Assembly: GCA_013812465.1 (NCBI GenBank)
Contig: JACCTK010000191.1
Coordinates: 1-19,542, forward strand
Length of the DNA: 19,542 bases
DNA from: Actinomycetota bacterium
GTDB taxonomy: Bacteria; Actinomycetota; Thermoleophilia; Gaiellales; Gaiellaceae
Direction: 5' to 3'
The notes beneath the pieces are model-generated. The model worked only from the letters and a program-made list of their open reading frames with translations, had not been told where the DNA came from and ran no database searches. Shown here piece after piece: positions 1-6,539 of this stretch (its first letter is position 1; the number at the start of each line of letters is the position of its first letter). The position numbers and the translations under genes are program-made.

Positions 1-217
1 CCTCGAGCCGGAAGCGGAGGCGCGCCTTGGGGCCGGAGCCGAGACGCCGGCCGCCGAGCTCGGCCGCATGCTCGTATACGTAGCCGCGTGTCACTGAGAG
101 GAGTTCTGCGACCTGATCGGGCGTCAGGTACGGCTGCAAGGGTCGGAGGCCGTTAGAGCGCGTTAGAGCGCGTTCTACGACAAGATCTGCGAGCCGGGCG
201 AGATACTCTTCGGTCAC
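1..217 (-). CDS. Excisionase/MerR-type helix-turn-helix protein (partial, C-terminus off the window)
   Basis: The minus strand from the GTG at 217 reads without a stop for 72 codons to the window edge. Residues about 30-72 form a typical excisionase-like winged-helix start (LTPDQVAELLSVTRGYVYEH, then AAELGGRRLGSGPKARLRF), the pattern 'sequence-specific helix, then basic wing' seen in small HTH proteins of actinobacterial integrative elements. An in-frame TAA lies two codons upstream of the GTG, so this is the first possible start; no clear Shine-Dalgarno is seen. A 10-bp tandem repeat (cgttagagcg twice, 151-170) falls inside the coding sequence. Inferred role: directionality factor (Xis) for the integrase or a regulator of the element. 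Family is fairly sure, role is not. Confidence 0.7.
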   Translation of the reverse strand, partial: MTEEYLARLADLVVERALTRSNGLRPLQPYLTPDQVAELLSVTRGYVYEHAAELGGRRLGSGPKARLRFRLE

Positions 218-348
218 GCGTTAAGGTCCAGGCTCGACGTAATCCGCTTGACAAATGAGCCGAGCGGTGCGCATGATGCGGCGGACCAGTAAATGGCCCC
301 GCACCGCTCTTGACACGGCCGGGGCCCGACCACGGAAGGGGTACTTCC

Positions 349-654
349 ATGGCAGATCCAGCCTATCCCGCCGACTTCTACTACGACGTCGTCGACGGCG
401 GGGACGTCCTGCTCTATCCGAACCCCGAGAGCGCTGCTGCGCGCAGCTTCTACGCACGCGAAGTCTTTGAGAACGACGCCGAGGTGCGAGACGGCGCGAT
501 CTGGGTCGAGGATCGCAACTGGGAAGACGTTCGGGAGCACTGGCTCCCGTCCGAAAGCCTGACCATCGCTCCGAGACACAGCGCAATGTCCGCGCTCACG
601 CGGGCCCGTGCTGCCTGGGCTCGCACGGCGCAACAACTCGAACTCGGCGCGTAG
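349..654 (+). CDS. Small acidic protein, hypothetical
   Basis: 101 residues from the ATG at 349. The ATG follows a purine-rich GGAAGGGG ribosome-binding stretch (334-341) that is half of a short inverted repeat (GGAAG 334-338 / CTTCC 344-348), which could partly mask translation. The protein is rich in Asp and Glu over its first ~70 residues (DFYYDVVDGGDV, VFENDAEVRDGAIWVEDRNWEDVREHW) and ends in a short basic/alanine helix. I recognise no family. A longer start at 310 (TTG) would add 13 residues with no RBS. It sits alone between the excisionase-like gene and the iteron cluster. Small acidic proteins of mobile elements are sometimes DNA mimics, but nothing here proves that. Confidence 0.55.
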   Translation: MADPAYPADFYYDVVDGGDVLLYPNPESAAARSFYAREVFENDAEVRDGAIWVEDRNWEDVREHWLPSESLTIAPRHSAMSALTRARAAWARTAQQLELGA

Positions 655-1037
655 CCCAGACGCTGGCATCGACTCGCGCGGTGCCGGCGTGTGGGCTGCA
701 CGAAGCCCATGCTCGGACCTTGACAATCTATTCGTGGCGCGGCGGTGATGAACTCGCGCGGTTGCCTGCCGGGTACGGCGGTCTCGGTCAGAGAATTCTC
801 GCGCTAGCGCTGTCACCAACCAGGCGGACACCGGAATCAGCCACGCGGGTGCCCTGGCGACGCTGTCACCTCGCGCGCGTATACACCTCGACGAGTCGGG
901 ATCTGGGCTCGTTCGCGCTCTCCAGATCCCGTCGAGATTTGGCTTAAACAGTCCAGATCCCGTTATAGAGAGTGTACGCGCGCGCGCGCGCGACAGATCC
1001 CGACCTCGGGACCTGGGACGGGATGTGGACGTACTGC
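655..1037. other. Gene-free region holding repeats: candidate replication origin
   Basis: No convincing gene is seen on either strand in these 383 bases. They hold a small hairpin TGGGCT/AGCCCA (692-709) after the upstream small gene, a 10-bp direct repeat CGCTGTCACC (808-817 and 861-870), a palindrome GCGCTAGCGC (801-810), and the six-site cluster at 897-1028 described separately. The density of repeats beside a primase-helicase gene is what one expects of an origin. Confidence 0.5.
897..1028. repeat. Iteron-like cluster, six 10-bp sites (CGGGATCTGG), putative ori
   Basis: Sites matching CGGGATCTGG: 897-906 (exact, plus), 922-931 and 953-962 (exact, minus), 993-1002 (one mismatch, minus), 1007-1016 (CGGGACCTGG, one mismatch, plus), 1019-1028 (CGGGATGTGG, one mismatch, plus). 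Between and beside them lie A/T-rich stretches (about 932-952 and 962-976, including TTATAGAGAG) and a (CG)8 run at 977-992. The cluster begins within 10 bp of the 3' end of the PrimPol-helicase gene. Inferred: binding sites for the replication initiator and a DNA-unwinding element, as in iteron origins located 3' of rep in phage-inducible islands. A regulatory operator cluster is the alternative. Confidence 0.6.
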
Positions 1038-2807
1038 TCATGCGCGCGGTGCCTGGGTACGCGAGACGATCCAGCGTGTGACTGCGCCCGTCTCGTCCTT
1101 GTCGGGGAATGACTTGACGAGCCCCTCGTCCTTGAGCGTGCTGCGCAGGTTCCGAACCGTCTTTGCGGCGAGCCCTGTCTCACGGGCTACGCGGGCATCG
1201 AGGGAGTCGGACTCCTGCTCGCCATCCTGCTCGAGGATGTCGAGCACCAACTCCTTTGCCTCCGTGCTTCTCGATTCGCCGGCGGTGGCACGAGTGCCGA
1301 GAAGCGCATCCACCGACTTCGCGGACTCGCCGAGTTCGACCGCGATTGTCACCGGCTCGTCGAGTCCGGCGACCCGCGCTTCCTCGATCCGGAACGACTG
1401 CGCGCGGCCGTTGCGACTGCGGTTGCCTGCGACGACCTGGATGTGGCGAACGTCGTCGTCCTCGTCGTCGATGGCGACCATCACGACAGCCCGAGGCGTA
1501 TCCACCCATGCGGTGGAACCGAGGACGCTCGCGACAGCCCCGCGCGAGCGATCCTTGCCGGGATGTCGTACACCGACGATCAGGCAGTCGAGCTCGTCAG
1601 CGAGTTTGTTGAGCGGCGCGATCGCGTCCCGTACTTCTGCATCCGAGTTTGCGTTGCGGTCGCCGATGTGATTCGCGACAGGGTCGATCACCATCAGCAC
1701 CAGGCCTTCGATCTCGTTCGCGAGCCGCCGGAGTTCGCCAACGTCGTCGGGAAGACGCACGTGCTCCTGCACGACGTAGACGTGATCGGTTTCTGCTCCT
1801 GCTGCGACGAGCCGCGGCTTGAGGTCGATCTCGACCGAGTCCTCGCTCGAGATGAAGAGGGACGCAGACCCTTCGCGACTGCGCCGGGCCGCAAACCCAG
1901 CGAGGTACGTTCCCTTGCCGGCTCCCTTCGGCCCCGCGAAGAGCTGGAAGGCTGAGCGTTGCCAGAGCGGCTTCTCGAGCCAGCGAATGCTTCGCATCAA
2001 CGCAGCTGTGACGGGCACGATCGTGAGGCCACCCACGCGCGTGCTGCTCTTTCCTTGCGCACGCTCGTTCGCGACGAACCGCGCGGCACCGCGCACCTGC
2101 TTCGGGACGTCGACTTCGGCCAAATTCCCCGCGCAGTTCTCGTTCACCCACGACTGCACGAGCCCGCGTACAAGGCCGAGCTCCGTGGTCGCCGGCAGCG
2201 TGCGCAGGATCTCGACCGCACGCCACCAGGCGGCCTTGTTTCGGTCGTCGACGATCTTCTCGCCAGCGTCCATCTGCTCGAGCAGGTGCTTGAAGTCGCC
2301 CGCTGCTCCGCTCTCCTGCGGAAATTCTGGCGCAGGCTTCGGTCTCGTCGTGACGACGCTGATGATCGCCTCGTAGAGACCGAACTCAGTCCGCGATGGC
2401 GGCAGGATGACGTAGTTCGAACCGGCGTAGCGACTGTCGATGCCGGGGCCGATCTTGCCGCGCCGGAGCGTCCCTGCCTTGAAGAAAAACTGAAGACCGC
2501 CATTCCCGGTCCGAGTCGAAGGAGTCCCTGCGGGGATGAGCGGCTCGATCCGCTTCCACGTCTCCTTGGAGTGCGCCTTGTAGATATCGCAGTCGACGAC
2601 ATCGAAGTCAGGTGTCGCGATCCCGGCTTCCGGCCATCTCTTCCACCAGCGCTCGACCTGCTCACGCTCGGTCGTCGCCTCTTTGAAGCCGTTGGTGGTG
2701 TACGGCTCCTTCTTCGGGTTGACCGGGAAGACAGTGATCCCCGCGCCGGCGTAAAAGAGTGCGGCCGACGCCATGTGAGGCGATGGATCCGCGGGGAGCG
2801 CACTCAC
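1038..2807 (-). CDS. Bifunctional primase-polymerase / RecA-fold helicase (replication initiator)
   Basis: 589 residues. The N-terminal ~150 residues are an archaeo-eukaryotic PrimPol domain: GITVFPVNPKKEP, metal motif DCD at residues 72-74, and GIDSRYAGSNYVILPPS as the third motif. The second motif, usually GG-x-H, reads GGLQFFF, so the nucleotide-binding His appears replaced by Gln106. The middle is an AAA_25/RepA-like ATPase with Walker A GPKGAGKGT (292-300) and Walker B VLMVIDP (370-376). The C-terminal ~80 residues look like a winged helix (LDARVARETGLAAKTVRNLRS). I chose the GTG at 2807 because it overlaps the stop of the upstream DCL gene as GTGA; a GTG at 2816 and an ATG at 2774 are alternatives. 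Inferred role: primes and unwinds at the adjacent iteron region to replicate the excised element. Confidence 0.85.
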   Translation of the reverse strand: MSALPADPSPHMASAALFYAGAGITVFPVNPKKEPYTTNGFKEATTEREQVERWWKRWPEAGIATPDFDVVDCDIYKAHSKETWKRIEPLIPAGTPSTRTGNGGLQFFFKAGTLRRGKIGPGIDSRYAGSNYVILPPSRTEFGLYEAIISVVTTRPKPAPEFPQESGAAGDFKHLLEQMDAGEKIVDDRNKAAWWRAVEILRTLPATTELGLVRGLVQSWVNENCAGNLAEVDVPKQVRGAARFVANERAQGKSSTRVGGLTIVPVTAALMRSIRWLEKPLWQRSAFQLFAGPKGAGKGTYLAGFAARRSREGSASLFISSEDSVEIDLKPRLVAAGAETDHVYVVQEHVRLPDDVGELRRLANEIEGLVLMVIDPVANHIGDRNANSDAEVRDAIAPLNKLADELDCLIVGVRHPGKDRSRGAVASVLGSTAWVDTPRAVVMVAIDDEDDDVRHIQVVAGNRSRNGRAQSFRIEEARVAGLDEPVTIAVELGESAKSVDALLGTRATAGESRSTEAKELVLDILEQDGEQESDSLDARVARETGLAAKTVRNLRSTLKDEGLVKSFPDKDETGAVTRWIVSRTQAPRA

Positions 2808-3529
2808 GCCGCGCACGTCCCCTCGTCGTGCGCGGCGCCGCCGCAGTACGTGCAGAACGCGATCTGCGAGTCGAGCTCCGGCTGCTTTCGCAAGAGTCCG
2901 GTATTGGCTCTCTTGGAGACGAGTCGCAGCCGAGCCGCTCTCGTGTGGTATTCCCGCCAGCGTCCCGCTTGCTCACTATCTGCGAGTCGGCTTCCCCCGC
3001 CAGCGTCCGGTACGAGCTCGAAGCACTCGACGCCGCCCTCGAGGAGGATAAAGCGGAGCGCAATCGAGACGAACGGCGCGAACGCGTGATGGACGTGCGG
3101 GTCGTTCCCCGGCAGTGGCTCGCGGGTATGCGGACAGAACCTCGCGCCCTCGGTGAGCGTCCGCCGACGAAACCTCTCGATTTGGTCGTGCACTTCGAGG
3201 CGAAGGGTGGTCAGCACTTGCTGCTGCGCGCCGACCTGGCCTTTAAGACACGTTCGGTAGGAGAAGTCGTCGTGCGTGCCGTCCATTCGGTAGACGACGA
3301 ACATGCGCCCGCTCGGGAAGCGCGGGTTCTGCTCGACGGTGATCCGCGCGACGCCGTAGCCGATCTTGCGCTCGGCGTCCGGGTGCCGGAGCAGCAGGGT
3401 GAACATGAACGTCAGGTCCTCACCCGTGAGCCCCGCGCCAGGCGGCGTTTCTCGCAAGATCTTCCGAGCGCGAGCGGCGGCAGGCATGTCGCCCACCGCC
3501 GTCTCGCTCACTTCATGACGCTCGAGCAC
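2804..3529 (-). CDS. DCL-family (DUF3223) protein with C-terminal CCHC zinc knuckle
   Basis: 241 residues. Residues about 55-97 carry the DUF3223/DCL signature (KIGYGVARITVEQNPRF, FVVYRMDGTHDDFSYRTCL). The plant DCL protein acts in plastid rRNA maturation; bacterial and phage members have no firm role that I know. After it comes a Cys/His-rich segment (FCPHTREPL then DPHVHH, residues 131-148) reminiscent of a one-metal HNH-like site, though not a full motif. The last residues contain C226-x2-C229-x4-H234-x4-C239, an exact zinc-knuckle pattern. Inferred: a nucleic-acid-binding helper of the replication operon. Start is uncertain: GTG at 3529 follows a weak GGCGG; ATG at 3487 with GGTGGG upstream is plausible. 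The stop overlaps the PrimPol start (GTGA), implying translational coupling. Confidence 0.8.
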   Translation of the reverse strand: MLERHEVSETAVGDMPAAARARKILRETPPGAGLTGEDLTFMFTLLLRHPDAERKIGYGVARITVEQNPRFPSGRMFVVYRMDGTHDDFSYRTCLKGQVGAQQQVLTTLRLEVHDQIERFRRRTLTEGARFCPHTREPLPGNDPHVHHAFAPFVSIALRFILLEGGVECFELVPDAGGGSRLADSEQAGRWREYHTRAARLRLVSKRANTGLLRKQPELDSQIAFCTYCGGAAHDEGTCAA

Positions 3530-3570
3530 CAGTACCGCCAGCGGTAGGGCCGAAGCGTGTCGCGACGAGG

Positions 3571-4047
3571 TCAGTACGGGATGCCATCGTCTTGCGGCTC
3601 CCCACCGCTGACAGGCCGACTGATCTCGACGCGGTAGCGCGCGTAGGTCTGCCCCTCGTTCACCGGATGCGGGAACTTGCCGACGAACTCGAGGGCGACG
3701 AGATCGGCCACTTGGACAAGCCGCTCCGAGTAGGGGACGGCCTCGGCCTCTCTCTGGGTGTCGATGTCAGGCCTGATCAGCTTTGTCTTCAGCTGTTTGT
3801 TGTAGGTCCAGACGGCGACGAGCCCCTTCCCAGTGCGAAGAGTGAGCACTTCGCAACGCTTCTTCGGATCGTCATGGGGTTCGACCGTCTCCCAGGCCTC
3901 GGCCACGCCTGCGACCCGCTCCCCGGGAATTTCAGGCTTCCAACCCTCTGCCCGATCCAGCTTCCCCGCGAGCGCCGCGAGCGCCGCTTCGGTGGCCGCG
4001 TCCAGCGTGTGCGCTTCGGCGCTGTCGCTTCTCGTATCTACACTCAT
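3571..4047 (-). CDS. Putative OB-fold single-stranded-DNA-binding protein with SSB-type acidic tip
   Basis: 158 residues from the ATG at 4047, which has a GGAAGGA ribosome-binding site 8 nt upstream; a longer GTG start at 4101 lacks one. The pattern of strands (RVAGVAEAWETV, RCEVLTLRTG, GLVAVWTYNKQLKTKL, DLVALEFVGKF, YARYRVEIS) fits an OB-fold. The C-terminus is PQDDGIPY, close to the DDDIPF tip through which bacterial SSB recruits replication and repair proteins. I do not recognise a named family from the body of the protein, so SSB function is inferred from fold-like pattern, tip and context (same strand as, and just upstream of, the DCL and PrimPol-helicase genes). A generic phage hypothetical is the fallback. 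Confidence 0.7.
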   Translation of the reverse strand: MSVDTRSDSAEAHTLDAATEAALAALAGKLDRAEGWKPEIPGERVAGVAEAWETVEPHDDPKKRCEVLTLRTGKGLVAVWTYNKQLKTKLIRPDIDTQREAEAVPYSERLVQVADLVALEFVGKFPHPVNEGQTYARYRVEISRPVSGGEPQDDGIPY

Positions 4048-4108
4048 GTCTTCGATCCTTCCGTTCGGGGTTGAAACGACCGGCTTGGCAACCGGTTGCA
4101 CGAAAACT

Positions 4109-4399
4109 TCAGGCGGCGGCTCTGGGATTCACCTCCTCGCGGCCGCCGCCTCTTGTAAGAAGCTCTTCCTGGAGTGCCTCGAGCACAGCCGCGTACCGGA
4201 CGAGATTCGCCTCGCCCGGCGCACGTCGTCCCGATTCCCAAAGACGAATCGCCTCGTGGCTGACGCCGCACGCGCGACCGATCTCCTCGAGCGTCCTCCC
4301 CGCTGCTAGACGGATCGCCTTGCGAGTCGCAGGCGTAGGGAGTGCGGCCCGTCTTCGCATCCTGTCGAGCAGTTCGATCGTCTCAATAGCAGTGCTCAT
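4109..4399 (-). CDS. XRE/Cro-CI-like helix-turn-helix regulator, putative element repressor
   Basis: 96 residues. An HTH of the Cro/CI type occupies about residues 31-70 (GRTLEEIGRACGVSHEAIRLWESGRRAPG), followed by a short helix (ANLVRYAAVLEALQEELL). The ATG at 4399 is preferred over an ATG at 4456 because a promoter (-10 TATCAT at 4410-4415) lies between them, giving an almost leaderless message. It is first in the leftward operon with the SSB-like, DCL and PrimPol genes and divergent from the HTH-integrase operon. A perfect inverted repeat covers its -35 box. By position it is the likely switch protein holding the element quiet, with autoregulation. Confidence 0.8.
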   Translation of the reverse strand: MSTAIETIELLDRMRRRAALPTPATRKAIRLAAGRTLEEIGRACGVSHEAIRLWESGRRAPGEANLVRYAAVLEALQEELLTRGGGREEVNPRAAA

Positions 4400-4409
4400 G
4401 TGTTGGAGG

Positions 4410-4439
4410 ATGATAGGCGCGCGAGCGAGCGCGTGTCCA
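4410..4439 (-). promoter_or_regulatory. Promoter of the leftward replication operon
   Basis: On the minus strand: -35 TGGACA (4434-4439), 18-bp spacer, -10 TATCAT (4410-4415), then 10 nt to the ATG of the HTH repressor. The expected transcript starts only a few bases before the ATG, so translation would be nearly leaderless. The -35 lies inside the inverted repeat at 4432-4452. Confidence 0.55.
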
Positions 4440-4452
4440 GATTTGGGACACG
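4432..4452. promoter_or_regulatory. 21-bp perfect inverted repeat, probable operator
   Basis: CGTGTCC (4432-4438), 7-bp spacer, GGACACG (4446-4452). It overlaps the -35 box of the leftward promoter and lies about 70 bp upstream of the rightward promoter. Position and symmetry fit a dimeric HTH repressor, most simply the product of the adjacent gene at 4109-4399. Confidence 0.6.
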
Positions 4453-4522
4453 CCATCGCTCAACAGTGCGAGGATCGAAACTGAGAGACAGAGCCATGTG
4501 CACTGCCGTTGGACATCGTTGA

Positions 4523-4551
4523 TTGCAAAACTGTTGATGAGCCTCTAGGAT
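4523..4551 (+). promoter_or_regulatory. Promoter of the HTH-integrase operon, leaderless type
   Basis: -35 TTGCAA (4523-4528), 17-bp spacer, -10 TAGGAT (4546-4551). The ATG at 4559 is 7 nt beyond the -10, so the transcript would begin at or next to the start codon. This also argues for ATG 4559 rather than the ATG at 4550, which overlaps the -10. Confidence 0.5.
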
Positions 4552-4558
4552 GCCTCCC

Positions 4559-5359
4559 ATGGACGAACAGGAAGCGCTCGCGCTGCTCGGCCTCGATCAG
4601 CCCACAGGCGGAGAGCCGCCTGCAGAAGTGCGAGCGCGTCTCTCAGACGAGGGGGACGTGGTCGCCGAAGTCGCCGCGTCGCTCCAGCTCGCTCGCAGGC
4701 GAGGCCGGCTCGTCCGCTTCGAGCAGCGTTCACCGGGCGGTCGCGATCAGCCGGTCGCGCAGATGCTTTGCGTTCTCTTCGGACCGCTCGTACAGACGCC
4801 CGACTTGCGGCTCGGCTTCGGGTCGCTCGAGGTCGGACCGATCGTAAGTCCGCACGCCATCGACGTGCCGCTGCTCGAAGGTATACCGATGTACGAGTGG
4901 CGGCCAGATCCAGTGATCCCGGTGACGGCGGGGCTCTTTCGGCTCTTCTCGCTCGAGCGCATCGTCGCCGCGGCCGTTAGCCAACTACGGTCAAGCGAGT
5001 ACTGGCACCAGGTCGCAGAGAAGCTGGGGAAGGCCGAGCCGATGAGCGACCGTCAGCAAGCGGCGTACGCGCGCCTTCGGCGAAGCCGGGTCCCCGGCGC
5101 GCGCCCGACCGAGCGCGAGATCGAACTGATCGCCCGGCGCTATCTACAGCTCGTCGGGCGAGGGATGCGCCATCCGTTGCGGCAAATCGCGGACGAGATC
5201 GGACTATCCCGCGAGCAGGTACGTGACCGGCTTCACCGCGCGCGTTCCCCGAAGCTCGGTTATCTGGAGCCAGCTCGTCCCGGCCGCGTCAGCGCGGAAC
5301 CGGGGCCGCGGCTACTCGTCAGCACGCAACTGGCAAAAGGAGGGGAGAAGAGTGGCTAG
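4559..5359 (+). CDS. Helix-turn-helix protein coupled to the integrase (regulator)
   Basis: 266 residues from a probably leaderless ATG. The C-terminal third carries an HTH of the type found just upstream of actinobacterial tyrosine integrases: PTEREIELIARRYLQLV, then HPLRQIADEIGLSREQVRDRLHRAR (about residues 203-229), then LGYLEPARPGR. The N-terminal two thirds (EVGPIVSPHAIDVPLLEGIPMYEWRPDPVIP) match no family I can name and may sense or bind a partner. The stop overlaps the integrase GTG by 8 nt and the integrase ribosome-binding site lies inside this gene, so the two are made together. Likely control factor for integration/excision or the counterpart of the divergent repressor. Confidence 0.7.
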   Translation: MDEQEALALLGLDQPTGGEPPAEVRARLSDEGDVVAEVAASLQLARRRGRLVRFEQRSPGGRDQPVAQMLCVLFGPLVQTPDLRLGFGSLEVGPIVSPHAIDVPLLEGIPMYEWRPDPVIPVTAGLFRLFSLERIVAAAVSQLRSSEYWHQVAEKLGKAEPMSDRQQAAYARLRRSRVPGARPTEREIELIARRYLQLVGRGMRHPLRQIADEIGLSREQVRDRLHRARSPKLGYLEPARPGRVSAEPGPRLLVSTQLAKGGEKSG

Positions 5360-6539
5360 ACCAGCAACAGGAACGGTCGTCGAACGCGAAGGTGTGCGCG
5401 GGCGGTCGTACGCCCTGCGATTTCGCGTCGGCGGGAAGCGACAGTTCGAGGTGCTCGGCCGCTCGCCCGAGTGGGACCGCAAGAAAGCCGAGCAGGCACT
5501 CACCGACAGACTCGCTCAGGTCAGACTCGGAATCTGGAAGCCGCAGCGCCCTGAGCGAGTCGAGGTGGCTCCTGCTGATCGCTCGGTGCACGTGTTTGCG
5601 TCTGCGTGGTTCGAGCGACGAGGCCACGAGGTCAGCGAGCGCACACGGGAGCACTGGCTATGGGCGTTGAGTAATCATCTGCTCGTTGTTCTCGGCGAGA
5701 CGCCGGTCGGTGAGATTGGCCCCGAAGAGATTGACACCTTCAAGAGGGTCAAACTCTCGGAAGGGGCGCTCTCGCCGGGGAGTGTGAACAAGGCGCTTCG
5801 GGTCTTGGCGATGATCATCGATGACGCCATCGCCTACGGGATCCACGCCGGCCCCAACCCCTGTCGCGGACGTTTGTTGAAGACGTCAAAGCCGCGCCGG
5901 ACATGGCTCGAGCCCGACGAGGCAGGAGCTCTCATCGACGCTGCCGGCCACCATCGAGCCCTTCTCGCTGTACAGATCCTCGGAGGTCTGCGAATCGGAG
6001 AGGTCATCAATCTCAGGTGGCGCAGCGTCGACCTCAGCCGTGCCAAGCTCACGGTCGAGGCGAGCAAGACGGACGCCGGACGCCGCGAGATCGATCTCAG
6101 CCCGTCCTTGCTCGACGAGCTCAAACTGCACCGCGCTGGAGCAACCTACGACGGCCCCAACGACCTCGTGTTCGCGACGAAGAACGGCACGCACCGAGCC
6201 CGCGGCAACATCAGCAAGCAGATCTTGAGGCCGGCGATCAGGGCTGCGAACGTCACTCGGGAAGAAGCCGGCCTTCCGCTGCTCCCCGTGGGGATCACGA
6301 ACCACTCGCTGAGGCGTTCGTACGCGAGCCTGTTGTATGAAGCAGGCGCAAATCCGGCCTACGTGATGTCGCAGATGGGGCACACGAACTCGGGGCTCGC
6401 CCTCGAGATCTATGCGAAGAAGATGGAAGTCCAGCGAGACACCGGGCAGCGGATGGACGCACTTGTACGGCCGGACTGGAACGGCACCGGCGAGACGATC
6501 GAGTTCGTGGACGTTCAGGTCGGTGCCGGTGCTGCCTGA
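5352..6539 (+). CDS. int: Tyrosine recombinase / phage-type integrase
   Basis: 395 residues from a GTG with a strong AAGGAGGGGAG ribosome-binding site; a longer frame upstream exists but overlaps the preceding HTH gene. An N-terminal arm-binding region (SYALRFRVGGKRQFEVLG), an SAM-like core-binding domain (about 78-170) and a catalytic domain follow. The catalytic set is complete: Arg214 (GGLRIGE), Lys239 (EASKTD), His318-x-x-Arg321 (NHSLRRSY), His344 (MGHT) and Tyr354 (EIYAKK). It performs site-specific integration and excision, presumably at the neighbouring tRNA-Ala. Tail overlaps the next gene by 17 nt. Confidence 0.95.
   Translation: MARPATGTVVEREGVRGRSYALRFRVGGKRQFEVLGRSPEWDRKKAEQALTDRLAQVRLGIWKPQRPERVEVAPADRSVHVFASAWFERRGHEVSERTREHWLWALSNHLLVVLGETPVGEIGPEEIDTFKRVKLSEGALSPGSVNKALRVLAMIIDDAIAYGIHAGPNPCRGRLLKTSKPRRTWLEPDEAGALIDAAGHHRALLAVQILGGLRIGEVINLRWRSVDLSRAKLTVEASKTDAGRREIDLSPSLLDELKLHRAGATYDGPNDLVFATKNGTHRARGNISKQILRPAIRAANVTREEAGLPLLPVGITNHSLRRSYASLLYEAGANPAYVMSQMGHTNSGLALEIYAKKMEVQRDTGQRMDALVRPDWNGTGETIEFVDVQVGAGAA

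Noticed and set aside
720..742. TTGACA as a promoter -35 in the gene-free region (also the one at 310)
   Set aside because: No acceptable -10 hexamer at 16-18 bp in either case.
681..947. 88-codon plus-strand frame in the gene-free region
   Set aside because: No ribosome-binding site, composition typical of random GC-rich frames, and it overlaps the repeat cluster.
214..1041. Long minus-strand open frame across the small acidic gene and the repeat region
   Set aside because: Arg/Ser-rich shadow translation of GC-rich DNA, no motif, and it runs through the iteron cluster.
1959..3089. 376-codon plus-strand frame
   Set aside because: Antisense shadow of the PrimPol-helicase and DCL genes, which have clear motifs on the other strand.
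4071..4484. Plus-strand frame opposite the HTH repressor, with GGAGG beside an ATG at 4410
   Set aside because: The GGAGG touches the ATG, the protein has no motif, and the other strand has a recognisable HTH gene and promoter.
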